The translations under genes and the position numbers were made by a program. Below the pieces are notes generated by a model, which saw nothing but the letters and a program-made list of their open reading frames with translations, made no database searches and was not told the DNA's origin. 6,188 nt of DNA from an uncultured Lachnospiraceae bacterium (GTDB lineage Bacteria > Bacillota > Clostridia > Lachnospirales > Lachnospiraceae), in assembly GCA_947178465.1 (NCBI GenBank), contig CAMWYL010000204.1:1-6188 (forward strand). The letters run 5' to 3'. Shown here piece after piece: positions 1 to 6,112 of this stretch. Position 1 is the first letter of the stretch, and every line of letters begins with the position of its first letter.

Positions 1-408
1 CTTTATCTCATTGCCGTCCTTATCTACAAACAGAAGCTCCTCACCGGCTTCCTCTTCCGTCTCTGTTGCTTCCTCCGTCTCTGTCTCGGTCTGCTCTTCC
101 GTCTCCTCAGCCTCAGCGTCTTCCGTCTGCTCCTCTGTTTCTGCCTCTGTCTGCTCTTCGCCTTCCGTCTCTGTCTTCTCTTCGCTTTCTGTCTCTGTGC
201 TTTCCGCCTCCGTCTTCTCTACGACTTCCGCCTCTACGCTTTCCTTCTCCGTTGCGCTCTCAGCCTGCTCGGATGACTCCTCAGAAGCCGCACTCTCCGA
301 AACCTCTGCCGGTGTCTGCTCGGTTGCATATACAAAGCTCATATTCGAGCAGATCAACGCCGCAGACATCAATGATGCCAGCATCAATTTCCCACTTTTT
401 CTCCTCAT
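1..408 (-). CDS. Secreted/surface protein with Glu/Thr-rich spacer (partial, C-terminus outside window)
   Basis: Only the first 136 residues are present; the frame is still open at base 1. The ATG at 408-406 follows a strong ribosome binding site (GGAGGAGAG at 422-414, 5-nt gap), so the start is secure. Residues 1-28 form a signal peptide: basic MRRKSGK, a hydrophobic stretch, then a signal-peptidase-I-like site after V-Y-A (28). The Cys at residue 20 is preceded by A-L-I, a poor lipobox, so a lipoprotein is unlikely. Residues about 29-123 are low-complexity and very acidic, dominated by Glu, Thr, Ala and Ser. From about residue 124 the sequence becomes ordinary (LLFVDKDGNEIK), apparently the edge of a folded domain. 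Its function cannot be told from this part. Acidic spacers of this kind commonly hold a secreted domain away from the membrane or wall (inference). It lies 37 nt downstream of the membrane-protein gene with no terminator between, so the two may be cotranscribed. Confidence 0.85.
   Translation of the reverse strand, partial: MRRKSGKLMLASLMSAALICSNMSFVYATEQTPAEVSESAASEESSEQAESATEKESVEAEVVEKTEAESTETESEEKTETEGEEQTEAETEEQTEDAEAEETEEQTETETEEATETEEEAGEELLFVDKDGNEIK
40..264 (-). repeat. Purine-strand, Glu/Thr codon repeat tract within the secreted protein
   Basis: This codes for residues about 49-123 of the secreted protein. It is a degenerate run of GAG, GAA, ACG, ACA and GCA codons, giving short recurring units such as E-E-Q-T-E and T-E-T-E. 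The coding strand is almost all purine with scattered C and T, and the plus strand is correspondingly rich in CTC/TCT/GTCTCTGTC words. Units are irregular, not perfect tandem copies. Such tracts can change length by slippage, but no length variation can be seen from one sequence. Confidence 0.7.
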
Positions 409-413
409 TGTAA

Positions 414-422
414 CTCTCCTCC
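414..422 (-). promoter_or_regulatory. Ribosome binding site of the secreted protein
   Basis: The minus strand reads GGAGGAGAG, 5 nt before the ATG at 408. It lies in the 37-nt gap after the TAA of the upstream membrane-protein gene. The gap contains no convincing promoter or terminator, which favours read-through from upstream. Confidence 0.75.
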
Positions 423-445
423 ATTTCTTTAATATGTAACATTAA

Positions 446-2848
446 TTACGGTTCCGATTTTGTATTGCTCTCTAACACCACATATACGGTAATCCATATA
501 ATGGCAAGACCAATCAATCCAATAATACTGATCACGAGTCCGCCTATGCTCCCCAGGGAACCAATGCGGAACACCGTGTCGCCTCGGTTTACCACCCACA
601 GACTCTCCTCTGTCGTGACGATTCTGTCCGGCTCCAATGCCTCCACCGCCGCAAGATTACAGTTCACCTTATCGTCCTGCGTGCTCACCACGATTTGATC
701 GGGTGTCCTTTCTATTTGTATCGGCACAATCTCAGGATTTGGCAAGCTCTCCGATGAAATTCCCATCGCCTCGTCCAGAAACCGCCGCAGATCCGCATTA
801 TGCGTCGTCAGGTAATAATAGACCAGATTAAATCCCATAAAAGTAACATTCGGATCGCTGTTTTGCCCCAAATAGGTCAAATGGCTCTTATTGTCATATG
901 CGGATTCCTTCAGAACCCGGTCGCAGCCGGAAATATATACCGTATCCCAGACCGCATAGCCGCCTCCCTTAAAGTCCAGCTTGAATTCATTGCCGTTATC
1001 ATTGCTCAGTACCGGAAATATCTCCGTAAACTGTACAAACTGCGCATACACATCCATGAACTCATTCTTTCCGGACAAGCGGTTGATCGGAATATGCTGC
1101 ATATCAATATAAATGTCCACGCCCTTACCCGAAAGCTCCTTGAGCATGTTCTCAGCTTTTTCTTTATCTCTGTAGGTAAAACCGGACAGGTACAGCTTCC
1201 TGTACTGCTCCAGCTCCTCTATCGTATAATCCTCAATCACATCGCTTCTTCCCCATCCGAACGAAGGATAGATATAAGCGATTTGCGAGGCATAGGAACC
1301 AATTGCGAGGTTCTCATAATCCGTAATCACACCATATGTACCGTTGATGGCTGCGGCCTTCAATACGACCGCCTTATCGTTCTCCGCCACCGTCGCATAT
1401 CCGTTGCGCCCCGCGTACTGAAGCATCACCTCATAATCCCCCGCGGAAGGTATCAGTTCCCGCAGAATAACCACTACGTCATTTCCATAGAGGCGCAGAC
1501 GGTCAAACACATAGTCATAAAATCCATCCGCAAAAGCCTCATTGACATGCATCAGATTCCGCACCGTCAACGCGTTTTCCAAATCCCAACCGGACATGGA
1601 GTCAATGTCTCTGACAGCAAAATACCACTGCGGGAAGGCACCCAGCGCCGCCATATCAATCAATGCCACCCGGCTATCCGTATAGGCAGCCGCTTCCTCA
1701 AGCAGGTACTCATGTACCTTTGCCTCCTCGCTCGCAATCACACTGCCTGTATTGCGTGTAAACACATTCCCCGAAAACCCGGATCCTACCAGCACCGCAA
1801 GCATCAATACAAGAAAAATCAATCGCAGCCGCTTCCAACAAAGCAGCGTAATCATACAAATCACAAGGCAGACCATCACATACCAGTTGGTCTTGCGCAG
1901 CGCGGCGGTCGGTATCAGCCGCACGACAGGCTCCATAACATCAAAGGATAGCAACAGACCGATTGCCGTCAGCAAAAATCCCGCGCACCGGCTCCTGTCC
2001 GCTGTTATCAGCCCGACAATCGCAATCACCAATATCGGGATTCCGACGAAAGCACCCGTAGGCTCCTGCTGTGTATATGTACCGGACAGCATCCCCCCGG
2101 ATATTGCCGGATACAGGAAATATCCCATTGCCGCAAAAACAAACAGCAAATCGGCTGCGGCGGCACATTCAAACCGCCACGATTTATTGGCAATACCATA
2201 AACAATCAGATAAATCAATACCACGATGCCGACAACAATCGACAGCACGTACTGGGTTGCAATCAAAACTCCAAACAATATGGAAAGCGGAATAATCTGC
2301 CATCTGCGATTCCACTTTACCAGATCGTGAAGCACAAACAGCAACAGCGGCAACAGGAAAAATCCCATGTTCAAATCAAGCCGCCCCTGCATCACCACCA
2401 TATCAAGGGTAGACGGCAGAAACAAAAACGCGATTCCCGTAAGAAAAGCAGCTGTCATTTTATGTTGTCGGATGCCAAACAGGAAAAATCCCATCTGGGA
2501 TATAAAAACCAATCCGCCATAAAACAGACAAATACCGACGTGTACATCCACACGGAATATCTGCATCAGTTCATTGACCAGCACATAACTCAAAGGAGAG
2601 GAATAGCGGAAAATCTCATATCCGTTATACCAGCGCTCTGTATATAGGAAGGAACTCCTTCCCTCCCGCATGACTTCGCCGACCAAATCCAGCTTATATA
2701 ATTGTTCATACAGGTCGCTTCCCTGTAAATGCAGTCCGGTTTGCAATAAGACATACGCAACGCACACAGCCGCACATGCGGAACACGCAATCGCCACAAT
2801 ACATCTTAGCAGCCCCTGCAGCCAATCCTTCTTCCCTATGCTGTTCAA
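446..2848 (-). CDS. Large multi-pass membrane protein, PF10131 '6-pyruvoyl-tetrahydropterin synthase-related' (GT-C-like)
   Basis: An 800-residue integral membrane protein with about 11-12 predicted helices: one near 14-36, a block from about 104 to 360, and a C-terminal anchor at about 768-792. Residues about 361-765 form a large soluble, probably extracytoplasmic domain. The first extracytoplasmic loop has G-S-D-L-Y-E-Q-L (43-50) and, further on, E-R-W-Y-N-G-Y-E-I-F-R-Y-S-S-P-L (71-86). This matches the pattern I know for the PF10131 membrane family: an early acidic residue after helix 1, then R-W and an aromatic/Pro-Leu motif. That arrangement resembles GT-C fold polyprenyl-sugar glycosyltransferases, with Asp45 the likely key residue (inference). 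Despite the Pfam name there is no pterin-synthase domain. The start is TTG (2848-2846). No ATG or GTG lies in frame upstream before a TGA at 2920-2918, and purine-rich SD-like sequences precede the TTG. Likely role: envelope polysaccharide or glycan modification; the substrate is unknown. Confidence 0.8.
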   Translation of the reverse strand: MNSIGKKDWLQGLLRCIVAIACSACAAVCVAYVLLQTGLHLQGSDLYEQLYKLDLVGEVMREGRSSFLYTERWYNGYEIFRYSSPLSYVLVNELMQIFRVDVHVGICLFYGGLVFISQMGFFLFGIRQHKMTAAFLTGIAFLFLPSTLDMVVMQGRLDLNMGFFLLPLLLFVLHDLVKWNRRWQIIPLSILFGVLIATQYVLSIVVGIVVLIYLIVYGIANKSWRFECAAAADLLFVFAAMGYFLYPAISGGMLSGTYTQQEPTGAFVGIPILVIAIVGLITADRSRCAGFLLTAIGLLLSFDVMEPVVRLIPTAALRKTNWYVMVCLVICMITLLCWKRLRLIFLVLMLAVLVGSGFSGNVFTRNTGSVIASEEAKVHEYLLEEAAAYTDSRVALIDMAALGAFPQWYFAVRDIDSMSGWDLENALTVRNLMHVNEAFADGFYDYVFDRLRLYGNDVVVILRELIPSAGDYEVMLQYAGRNGYATVAENDKAVVLKAAAINGTYGVITDYENLAIGSYASQIAYIYPSFGWGRSDVIEDYTIEELEQYRKLYLSGFTYRDKEKAENMLKELSGKGVDIYIDMQHIPINRLSGKNEFMDVYAQFVQFTEIFPVLSNDNGNEFKLDFKGGGYAVWDTVYISGCDRVLKESAYDNKSHLTYLGQNSDPNVTFMGFNLVYYYLTTHNADLRRFLDEAMGISSESLPNPEIVPIQIERTPDQIVVSTQDDKVNCNLAAVEALEPDRIVTTEESLWVVNRGDTVFRIGSLGSIGGLVISIIGLIGLAIIWITVYVVLESNTKSEP

Positions 2849-2890
2849 TTCCTCTTTATTCCTCTTATGAATATCTACTGAATATCTACC
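2848..2890 (-). repeat. Two back-to-back tandem duplications in the leader, including a duplicated SD-like element
   Basis: On the plus strand, ATTCCTCTT occurs at 2848-2856 and again at 2858-2866 (10-bp period). Directly next to it GAATATCTAC occurs at 2869-2878 and 2880-2889 (11-bp period). On the transcribed strand the first pair gives two copies of AAGAGGAAT, so two SD-like AGAGG elements lie before the TTG start. The near copy leaves only 2 nt and the far copy leaves 12 nt, neither ideal. The whole block lies in the 5' untranslated leader, between the promoter at 2912-2940 and the start codon. Confidence 0.8.
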
Positions 2891-2911
2891 TATACACTCT
2901 CTTGCACCCTT

Positions 2912-2940
2912 ATAATATCACATTTTGAGCGTGCAAACAA
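2912..2940 (-). promoter_or_regulatory. Sigma-A-type promoter of the membrane-protein gene
   Basis: On the minus strand the -35 is TTGTTT (2940-2935) and the -10 is TATTAT (2917-2912), with an exact 17-bp spacer. Transcription would start near 2905, giving a leader of about 55-60 nt that contains the tandem repeats. The promoter drives the membrane protein and probably the secreted protein after it. Confidence 0.65.
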
Positions 2941-2977
2941 CCAATTTATCCATTAAGATTCTCCAAATCCTACCTGG

Positions 2978-3013
2978 AAAAAAGAGCTAATTTTTGTGCA
3001 TTCTGTCAAAATT
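2978..3013 (-). terminator. Possible weak intrinsic terminator after the small-protein gene
   Basis: On the minus strand AATTTTG (3013-3007) can pair with CAAAAATT (2996-2989) apart from one bulged A. A T6 run follows at 2983-2978, after a 5-nt gap. The stem is AT-only except for one pair, so it would be weak. It sits just after the TGA of the small gene and before the next promoter, which is where a terminator would be expected. Confidence 0.3.
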
Positions 3014-3019
3014 GTAGTT

Positions 3020-3208
3020 TCAGGAATTTTTTTCCACAAGATATTGATTGACAATCTTCTCTATGGTTTCCCTTGATATCGGATAATGAAATTCTTTGAT
3101 GATTTGGTCTACGGTATAGCCGCGGTCCGTCAGATGCCGGATCGCGCCGCCGTAAGCAAAATCCTTTGTGAAATTGGACAATGCCTCCTCAAAGTATCCT
3201 TCTCCCAT
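3020..3208 (-). CDS. Small uncharacterised protein with helix-turn-helix-like C-terminal half
   Basis: From the ATG at 3208 this is a 62-residue protein, MGEGYFEEALSNFTKDF onward, ending YLVEKNS. It has no signal peptide, membrane segment or cysteine pair, so it is probably cytoplasmic. The part A-I-R-H-L-T-D-R-G-Y-T-V-D-Q-I-I-K-E-F, followed by a short loop and R-E-T-I-E-K-I-V-N-Q-Y-L, reads as two or three helices with a turn, like a small DNA-binding or protein-binding helical bundle. I recognise no named family. The start is uncertain. The frame is open back to a TTG at 3268, with ATGs at 3259, 3250, 3214 and 3208. Only 3208 has a well-spaced SD (GAGG at 3220-3217, 8-nt gap). Starts at 3250 or 3259 would lie inside the palindrome and have no SD. 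It follows the DUF3048 gene on the same strand with no convincing promoter of its own, so it is likely cotranscribed. Confidence 0.65.
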   Translation of the reverse strand: MGEGYFEEALSNFTKDFAYGGAIRHLTDRGYTVDQIIKEFHYPISRETIEKIVNQYLVEKNS

Positions 3209-3247
3209 TTCCATTACCTCACTTTCCCGCTGCACAACCGGGAATTT

Positions 3248-3289
3248 CATGGCAAACATCAATAACAATCGTTATCAATATTTGCCATG
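3248..3289. repeat. 42-bp imperfect palindrome between the DUF3048 gene and the small-protein gene
   Basis: The outer arms CATGGCAAA (3248-3256) and TTTGCCATG (3281-3289) are perfect 9-bp complements. After one mismatch, 2 further pairs form (3258-3259 with 3278-3279). After two more mismatches, ATAAC/GTTAT-type pairing gives 5 pairs (3262-3266 with 3271-3275). It starts 11 nt after the TAA of the DUF3048 gene. There is no T-run on either side, so it is not a standard intrinsic terminator. It could be an mRNA 3'-end stabiliser or processing site, or a protein-binding operator. Confidence 0.75.
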
Positions 3290-3300
3290 AACATATGTCC

Positions 3301-4353
3301 TTATTTAATCACGATATTTTCCCAAGAATCCGAGGGAACAAGCGCGATATACGTTTTTCCGGTGTTAATCTGCAGCAGCTCGCCGGTTGCCTTGTCAATA
3401 TAGATGGTCGGCAAATTTTCTCCAAGCTTTGCCCATACCACCTCGATTACATTTCCATTCGTAATATAATATCCGGAACGCCCGATGTCAATCGCGTTGT
3501 AAATCAGATATCCGTTCTGATCAAGCTGTGCGAAGGTGGTATCCTGTATCAACAGGTTCTTAAAGGTCAGTGGCGCGTTGTTATGCAACGGGTCAACATG
3601 CGCCTTTCCATATTCATAATAATCATATGTCCCTGTCTCGGCATTATACACCAGCGTGGACTGATTATGCGGGAACGGCAGCGCTATCTGCGTGCATGTC
3701 CGCGCACCGGGATGTCCGGATAAGTCTCTCTCCACATCGGAAAAGACAAAATGCTGCCCGGGATAAAATTCATTGTACTCTCTGCTATAGCCCGCCCGCA
3801 GAAATCTTTTGCTCAGCTCTCCCGTGCAGATATACTCCGTAAATTCTCTGGGTTTCCCGTTCTGTATACGGGAAAAGCCCGCGTTCAGATTGGCGGAATA
3901 ATCCTTTGCAAGCCAATCATTAATATAATAGGGACCTCCGTCATGGCATAAAACGGCATTCCACTCCGCCGCAAGCATGATATTCGTCGGTCTTGCGCTC
4001 CGGATGCTTCCAAACTGCGTGATCTTGTCCCAATCCTTGACAATCGCCATCAGACGCGTGATACGTCCGTTTGCGGTGCTGTTCATCATCTCGTACACCA
4101 CATCCGCTTCCGTCAAGCCAAAATGAGGAAGCGCTATCTTCTCATTATCGACCATGATCGCCACCGGCCGCTGCCGTTGCAGACCGATGTCTATCCACTC
4201 ATTGGTCAGCTCACTGCGGTACATATTCTCATGGGGCGCTTCCTGTGTCTCCTCAGCCGCCATGGCGGTTCCGCCGAAAAGCATCGTTGTAATTGCGGTC
4301 AAGGCCACCGCCCGCGCCAGTATGGATTTGGGGGTTCTGTTCCTGTTTCTCAT
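3301..4353 (-). CDS. Secreted DUF3048 domain protein (YerB-like)
   Basis: A 350-residue exported protein. The ATG at 4353 follows AAAGGA (4367-4362) with an 8-nt gap. The frame extends 30 codons upstream, but that part has no SD and runs through promoter-like AT-rich DNA. Residues 1-32 are a signal peptide: basic MRNRNRTPK, a hydrophobic core, and a cleavage site after A-M-A. There is no lipobox Cys, whereas B. subtilis YerB is described as a lipoprotein. Residues about 62-195 carry the DUF3048 N-terminal signature: R-P-V-A-I-M-V-D-N (62-70), L-T-E-A-D-V-V-Y-E (80-88), I-T-R-L-M-A-I (98-104), I-R-S-A-R-P (117-122) and H-D-G-G-P-Y-Y (137-143). Residues about 215-345 match the C-terminal half: H-V-D-P near 252, L-L-I-Q-D, then G-E-L-L-Q-I-N-T-G-K-T-Y-I-A-L-V-P. 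The family is widespread in Bacillota and its biochemical role is not established. It should act outside the membrane. Confidence 0.9.
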   Translation of the reverse strand: MRNRNRTPKSILARAVALTAITTMLFGGTAMAAEETQEAPHENMYRSELTNEWIDIGLQRQRPVAIMVDNEKIALPHFGLTEADVVYEMMNSTANGRITRLMAIVKDWDKITQFGSIRSARPTNIMLAAEWNAVLCHDGGPYYINDWLAKDYSANLNAGFSRIQNGKPREFTEYICTGELSKRFLRAGYSREYNEFYPGQHFVFSDVERDLSGHPGARTCTQIALPFPHNQSTLVYNAETGTYDYYEYGKAHVDPLHNNAPLTFKNLLIQDTTFAQLDQNGYLIYNAIDIGRSGYYITNGNVIEVVWAKLGENLPTIYIDKATGELLQINTGKTYIALVPSDSWENIVIK

Positions 4354-4402
4354 AAATCGTGTCCTTTCTCTATGATTATAATTATCTGTTATCTTAAATT
4401 CA

Positions 4403-4430
4403 TTTTTACACAAATGAACAAATATTTCAA
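4403..4430 (-). promoter_or_regulatory. Probable promoter of the DUF3048 gene
   Basis: On the minus strand TTGAAA (4430-4425) and TAAAAA (4408-4403) are 16 bp apart. A TATAAT at 4380-4375 is a better -10 but has only a weak -35, and it would leave a leader of about 15 nt before the ATG. Either or both may work. The AT-rich region 4354-4620 is shared with the divergent SWIM gene. Confidence 0.4.
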
Positions 4431-4510
4431 CACCTTTACGCAAATGTTACAAAAAATTAACATCAGGAAAAATCTACCGGTAAAAATACATTTGCTTCCT
4501 GTAACGGTAC

Positions 4511-4539
4511 TTCAAATTCCGTTTGCTTTATGATACAAT
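4511..4539 (+). promoter_or_regulatory. Promoter of the SWIM zinc-finger gene
   Basis: The -35 is TTCAAA (4511-4516) and the -10 is TACAAT (4534-4539), with a 17-bp spacer. A TG dinucleotide one base before the -10 (4531-4532) makes it an extended -10 promoter. The leader to the ATG at 4621 would be about 75 nt; I see no convincing riboswitch or stable hairpin in it. Confidence 0.6.
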
Positions 4540-4620
4540 CTGTCATGGAAACAATCATTTTGATGCAATATCAGCAATCTCTGTCGGATAATATTTTGAT
4601 TTATAAGCGAGGAGGTTATT

Positions 4621-6084
4621 ATGCAACAGGTTACGGAACAACAAATTCAGGCCATGGCCCCAAACGCTGCCGCCGTGGCAAATGGCAGGAAAATATCCCA
4701 AAAAGGCGGATTCGTACGATTGGAACGCTCTGCGGACGACACCTTTTACCTGGGAGAATGTACGGGCAGCGGGAAAAGCAATTACATCACTACCGTAGAT
4801 TTTATAGCGCCTGATAACCCGGTATGCCGGTGCTCCTGTCCCAGCCGCCAGTTTCCCTGCAAACATGGTCTTGCTCTTCTCTATGAAATTCTTGCGAAGA
4901 AAAGCTTCGGCACATGCGAAATTCCGGAAGATATATTAAAGAAAAGGGAAAAGAAGCAGGCACGGGAAACAAAGAACACTGCGGACGAGGTGACGTGCGA
5001 AGACCCGGAAGCAGCAGCCCGGAAGAAGGCGTCCGCCGCTAAGAGCGCAAAAGCCGCCAAAACCAAAAAATTGAAAAAACAATTGGAGGGGCTTGATTTG
5101 GCAGCCAAACTGATACGGGATTTGACCCGTGCAGGCCTCGGCACTATAGGAGGCGCGGTGCTGAAAAATTATGAACAGCTGGCAAAACAGCTTGGAGACT
5201 ATTACCTTCCCGGACCTCAGCGTCTGCTGAACGGACTGATATTGGAAATTGCCGCTTTCCAGAAGGACGGCAGAGAAGAACATTATGAGAACGCTATTGC
5301 TGTTCTGGAGAAATTCCGGACATTGGTCAAAAAATCGCAGCAATATCTGTCAGATAAGCTGGAACAGGGGGATGTGGAACAGGATGACTCTGTACTCTAC
5401 GAAGAACTGGGCGGCATCTGGAAGCTTTCCGAGCTGGAAGCCTTGGGAAGAGGAAAGGCAGATGCGAATTTGATACAACTGTCCTTTTGGGTAAATTACG
5501 ATGCTGCCGGAAAGGAATACATAGATACCGGATGCTGGGCGGATTTGGCGTCCGGGGAGGTATACGTCACACGCAACTACCGTCCGGTCAAAGCCTTGAA
5601 ATATGTAAAACAGGAAGATACCGTTTTTGGCGTGGCATGTGTTCCCCTGGCGGTATGCTATCCGGGAGAGGGGAATCTGCGTGTCCGTTGGGACAGCGCC
5701 AGACTTCGCCCTGTGGAGAAGGAGGATTTGCGGAAGCTTCACGCTCTGTCGGGAACTTCCCTCTCCGCAGAGGCGAAGGCAGCCAAGAATCTGCTCAAAA
5801 ACGCGCTTGCCGAGCCCCTGTATATACGTCTCATTTCTTTTGCGCAGCTGGGAAAAACCCCGGATGGTTTTGCCCTAAAGACCGAAGAAGGGGAGACCAT
5901 TGCTCTGGGGGATGCGCCGGGAATGGAGCCCTCGACGGACAGACTTGCTCTGCTGCCGGATGAAGGTTTATTACGGCATCAGGTATTGTTGGGGGCCTTT
6001 TATTATGACAGCGAAGCCGGACGCCTGAAAATGCAGCCTCTCAGCATCATAACAGAGGATGACGTGGTGCGTCTGCTGTACTGA
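4621..6084 (+). CDS. SWIM zinc-finger protein
   Basis: A 487-residue, probably cytoplasmic protein. The ATG at 4621 follows AGGAGG (4610-4615) with a 5-nt gap, so the start is secure. The SWIM motif C-x-C-x(n)-C-x-H is intact: C71-S-C73, six residues, C80-K-H82. An extra Cys stands at 69. SWIM motifs bind zinc and are linked to DNA or protein binding. Residues about 106-155 are a charged, Lys/Ala/Glu-rich linker, likely helical. Residues about 156-260 look helical (leucine-rich, with Q-Q-Y-L-S-D-K-L near 240). Residues about 265-487 look more beta-rich and I cannot assign a fold. In this bacterial SWIM family the usual neighbours are a MoxR-type AAA+ ATPase and a VWA-domain protein, in what are thought to be chaperone-like or conflict-related systems; the exact function is unknown. 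None of these neighbours is seen here because the window ends 104 nt after the stop. The next sequence is an RBS and a long hairpin, not a clear gene. Confidence 0.88.
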   Translation: MQQVTEQQIQAMAPNAAAVANGRKISQKGGFVRLERSADDTFYLGECTGSGKSNYITTVDFIAPDNPVCRCSCPSRQFPCKHGLALLYEILAKKSFGTCEIPEDILKKREKKQARETKNTADEVTCEDPEAAARKKASAAKSAKAAKTKKLKKQLEGLDLAAKLIRDLTRAGLGTIGGAVLKNYEQLAKQLGDYYLPGPQRLLNGLILEIAAFQKDGREEHYENAIAVLEKFRTLVKKSQQYLSDKLEQGDVEQDDSVLYEELGGIWKLSELEALGRGKADANLIQLSFWVNYDAAGKEYIDTGCWADLASGEVYVTRNYRPVKALKYVKQEDTVFGVACVPLAVCYPGEGNLRVRWDSARLRPVEKEDLRKLHALSGTSLSAEAKAAKNLLKNALAEPLYIRLISFAQLGKTPDGFALKTEEGETIALGDAPGMEPSTDRLALLPDEGLLRHQVLLGAFYYDSEAGRLKMQPLSIITEDDVVRLLY

Positions 6085-6100
6085 TCATCCGTATTATCAG

Positions 6101-6107
6101 AGGAGGG
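6101..6107 (+). promoter_or_regulatory. Strong ribosome binding site after the SWIM gene
   Basis: AGGAGGG lies 16 nt past the TGA of the SWIM gene and 6 nt before a GTG at 6114-6116. That frame is open for 25 codons to the window edge and begins MWKELLKLTPVGVSL. The site shows that a cotranscribed gene follows, or once followed, the SWIM gene. Its apparent start region is the arm of a long inverted repeat, so the GTG frame may not be the original gene. Confidence 0.55.
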
Positions 6108-6112
6108 AAAAT

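Noticed and set aside
11..439. Ser/Val-rich plus-strand frame opposite the secreted protein
   Set aside because: It is the mirror image of the Glu/Thr repeat codons. The minus-strand reading has a signal peptide and a strong SD; this one has neither.
800..1951. A 383-codon plus-strand open frame antisense to the membrane-protein gene
   Set aside because: It lies wholly inside the well-supported minus-strand gene, its product is rich in Arg, His and Ile with no recognisable domain, and no credible RBS or promoter serves it. It is a shadow of codon bias on the other strand.
4354..4443. 30-codon N-terminal extension of the DUF3048 protein
   Set aside because: It lacks an SD, overlaps the promoter candidates, and would bury the clear signal peptide that begins at the ATG at 4353.
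4464..4501. CAGGAA...TTCCTG inverted repeat in the divergent intergenic region
   Set aside because: Six-base arms around a 26-nt AT-rich spacer, with an off-centre ACCGGT palindrome between; too weak to call an operator.
6081..6100. CTGAT...ATCAG inverted repeat across the SWIM stop codon as a terminator
   Set aside because: The stem is only 5 bp and is followed by a purine-rich RBS instead of a T-run.
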